From the NCBI GenBank assembly GCA_025927435.1, contig JAICLM010000144.1, positions 1 to 5,706 on the forward strand: 5,706 bases of DNA. The letters run 5' to 3'. Position 1 is the first letter of the stretch; each line of letters opens with the position of its first letter. The position numbers were made by a program, and so were the translations under genes. The notes below the pieces were generated by a model, which was given only the letters and a program-made list of their open reading frames with translations, did not search any database and was not told the DNA's origin. The DNA is from Thermoleophilia bacterium. Lineage in GTDB: Bacteria; Actinomycetota; Thermoleophilia; Gaiellales; Gaiellaceae. Shown here in pieces: positions 5,517 through 5,706 of this stretch.

Positions 5517-5706
5517 CTCTCCAGCAGACGCCGCAGGCGGGCCGCGTTCCGGGCGGCGAACCCCTCCCAGTCGTTGTTGAAGTACGCGAAGACCTCGTGC
5601 GTCCCGCTCCACTCGCGTAGCCGCGCCGCCCACTCGCGCAGCTCGGCGTCGCTGTAGTTGCCGCGCCGCCCGCGAGTCCCGCTGTGGAAGCGGACGTAGG
5701 TCCAGG
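5513..5706 (-). CDS. DUF72 (YecE-like) family protein, C-terminal 63 residues
   Basis: Only the C-terminus of this gene lies in the window; the start is beyond the right edge. The visible residues carry the family's closing signature: YVRFHSG, then YSDAELREWAARL, then VFAYFNNDWEGFAARNAARL, and the end at LLES. This matches the DUF72/YecE TIM-barrel family (COG1801), in which YxRxHG and the yFNN motif near the C-terminus are conserved. The biochemical role of the family is not established. The TAG stop overlaps the stop of the secreted-protein gene on the other strand within CTAG, so the two genes converge with no spacer. Confidence 0.88.
   Translation of the reverse strand, partial: WTYVRFHSGTRGRRGNYSDAELREWAARLREWSGTHEVFAYFNNDWEGFAARNAARLRRLLES

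Noticed and set aside
4278..5633. Long minus-strand open frames opposite the secreted protein
   Set aside because: They are Val/Arg/Ala-rich shadows of a plus-strand gene with strong domain structure; the second also covers the true DUF72 end in the wrong frame.

Overview
The window is high-GC DNA. Five of the seven visible starts read best as GTG, and one secreted protein ends in two Ig-like repeats of the 'YQWxRC...C...Y.LT' type. I know this combination mainly from Thermoleophilia-type Actinobacteria (Gaiellales/Solirubrobacterales), so I infer a chromosomal segment of such an organism. That placement rests on memory of the families, not on a search.

Left half (1-2861, minus strand): a compact run of four genes, read from right to left. 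An Mrp/ApbC-type P-loop ATPase for Fe-S cluster handling comes first (1779-2861). A small NTF2/SnoaL-like protein follows with an ATGA overlap (1396-1782). Next is a HAD-IB phosphatase 4 nt further on (627-1391). Last is a divergent malate/L-lactate dehydrogenase-family (Ldh_2) oxidoreductase that overlaps the phosphatase by 11 nt and runs off the left edge (1-637). The spacing implies one mRNA with translational coupling. The gene set does not spell out a known pathway.

Centre (2862-2881): only 20 bp separate the first minus-strand gene from the first possible start of the plus-strand group. This gap holds a short inverted repeat whose loop, in the mrp mRNA, carries part of a Shine-Dalgarno-like AGGAG.

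Right half (2882-5516, plus strand): a small putative zinc-binding protein, then a single-pass membrane protein with a coiled coil that starts in a GTGA overlap. After a 44-bp AT-richer gap comes a 526-residue secreted protein. It has an HExxE/'EAITDP' domain resembling plant EXORDIUM/Phi-1 proteins and two C-terminal Ig-like repeats. Its stop codon and the stop of a convergent DUF72/YecE-family gene (minus strand, cut by the right edge) share one CTAG palindrome.

I see no tRNA, rRNA, CRISPR array, insertion sequence, phage gene or defence system. Coding density is nearly complete and no gene-free stretch exceeds 50 bp. I did not find a convincing new multi-gene system. The items most worth a second look are the apparently displaced strand in the secreted HExxE protein, the Mrp protein without its CxxC pair, and the shortened Ldh_2 protein.
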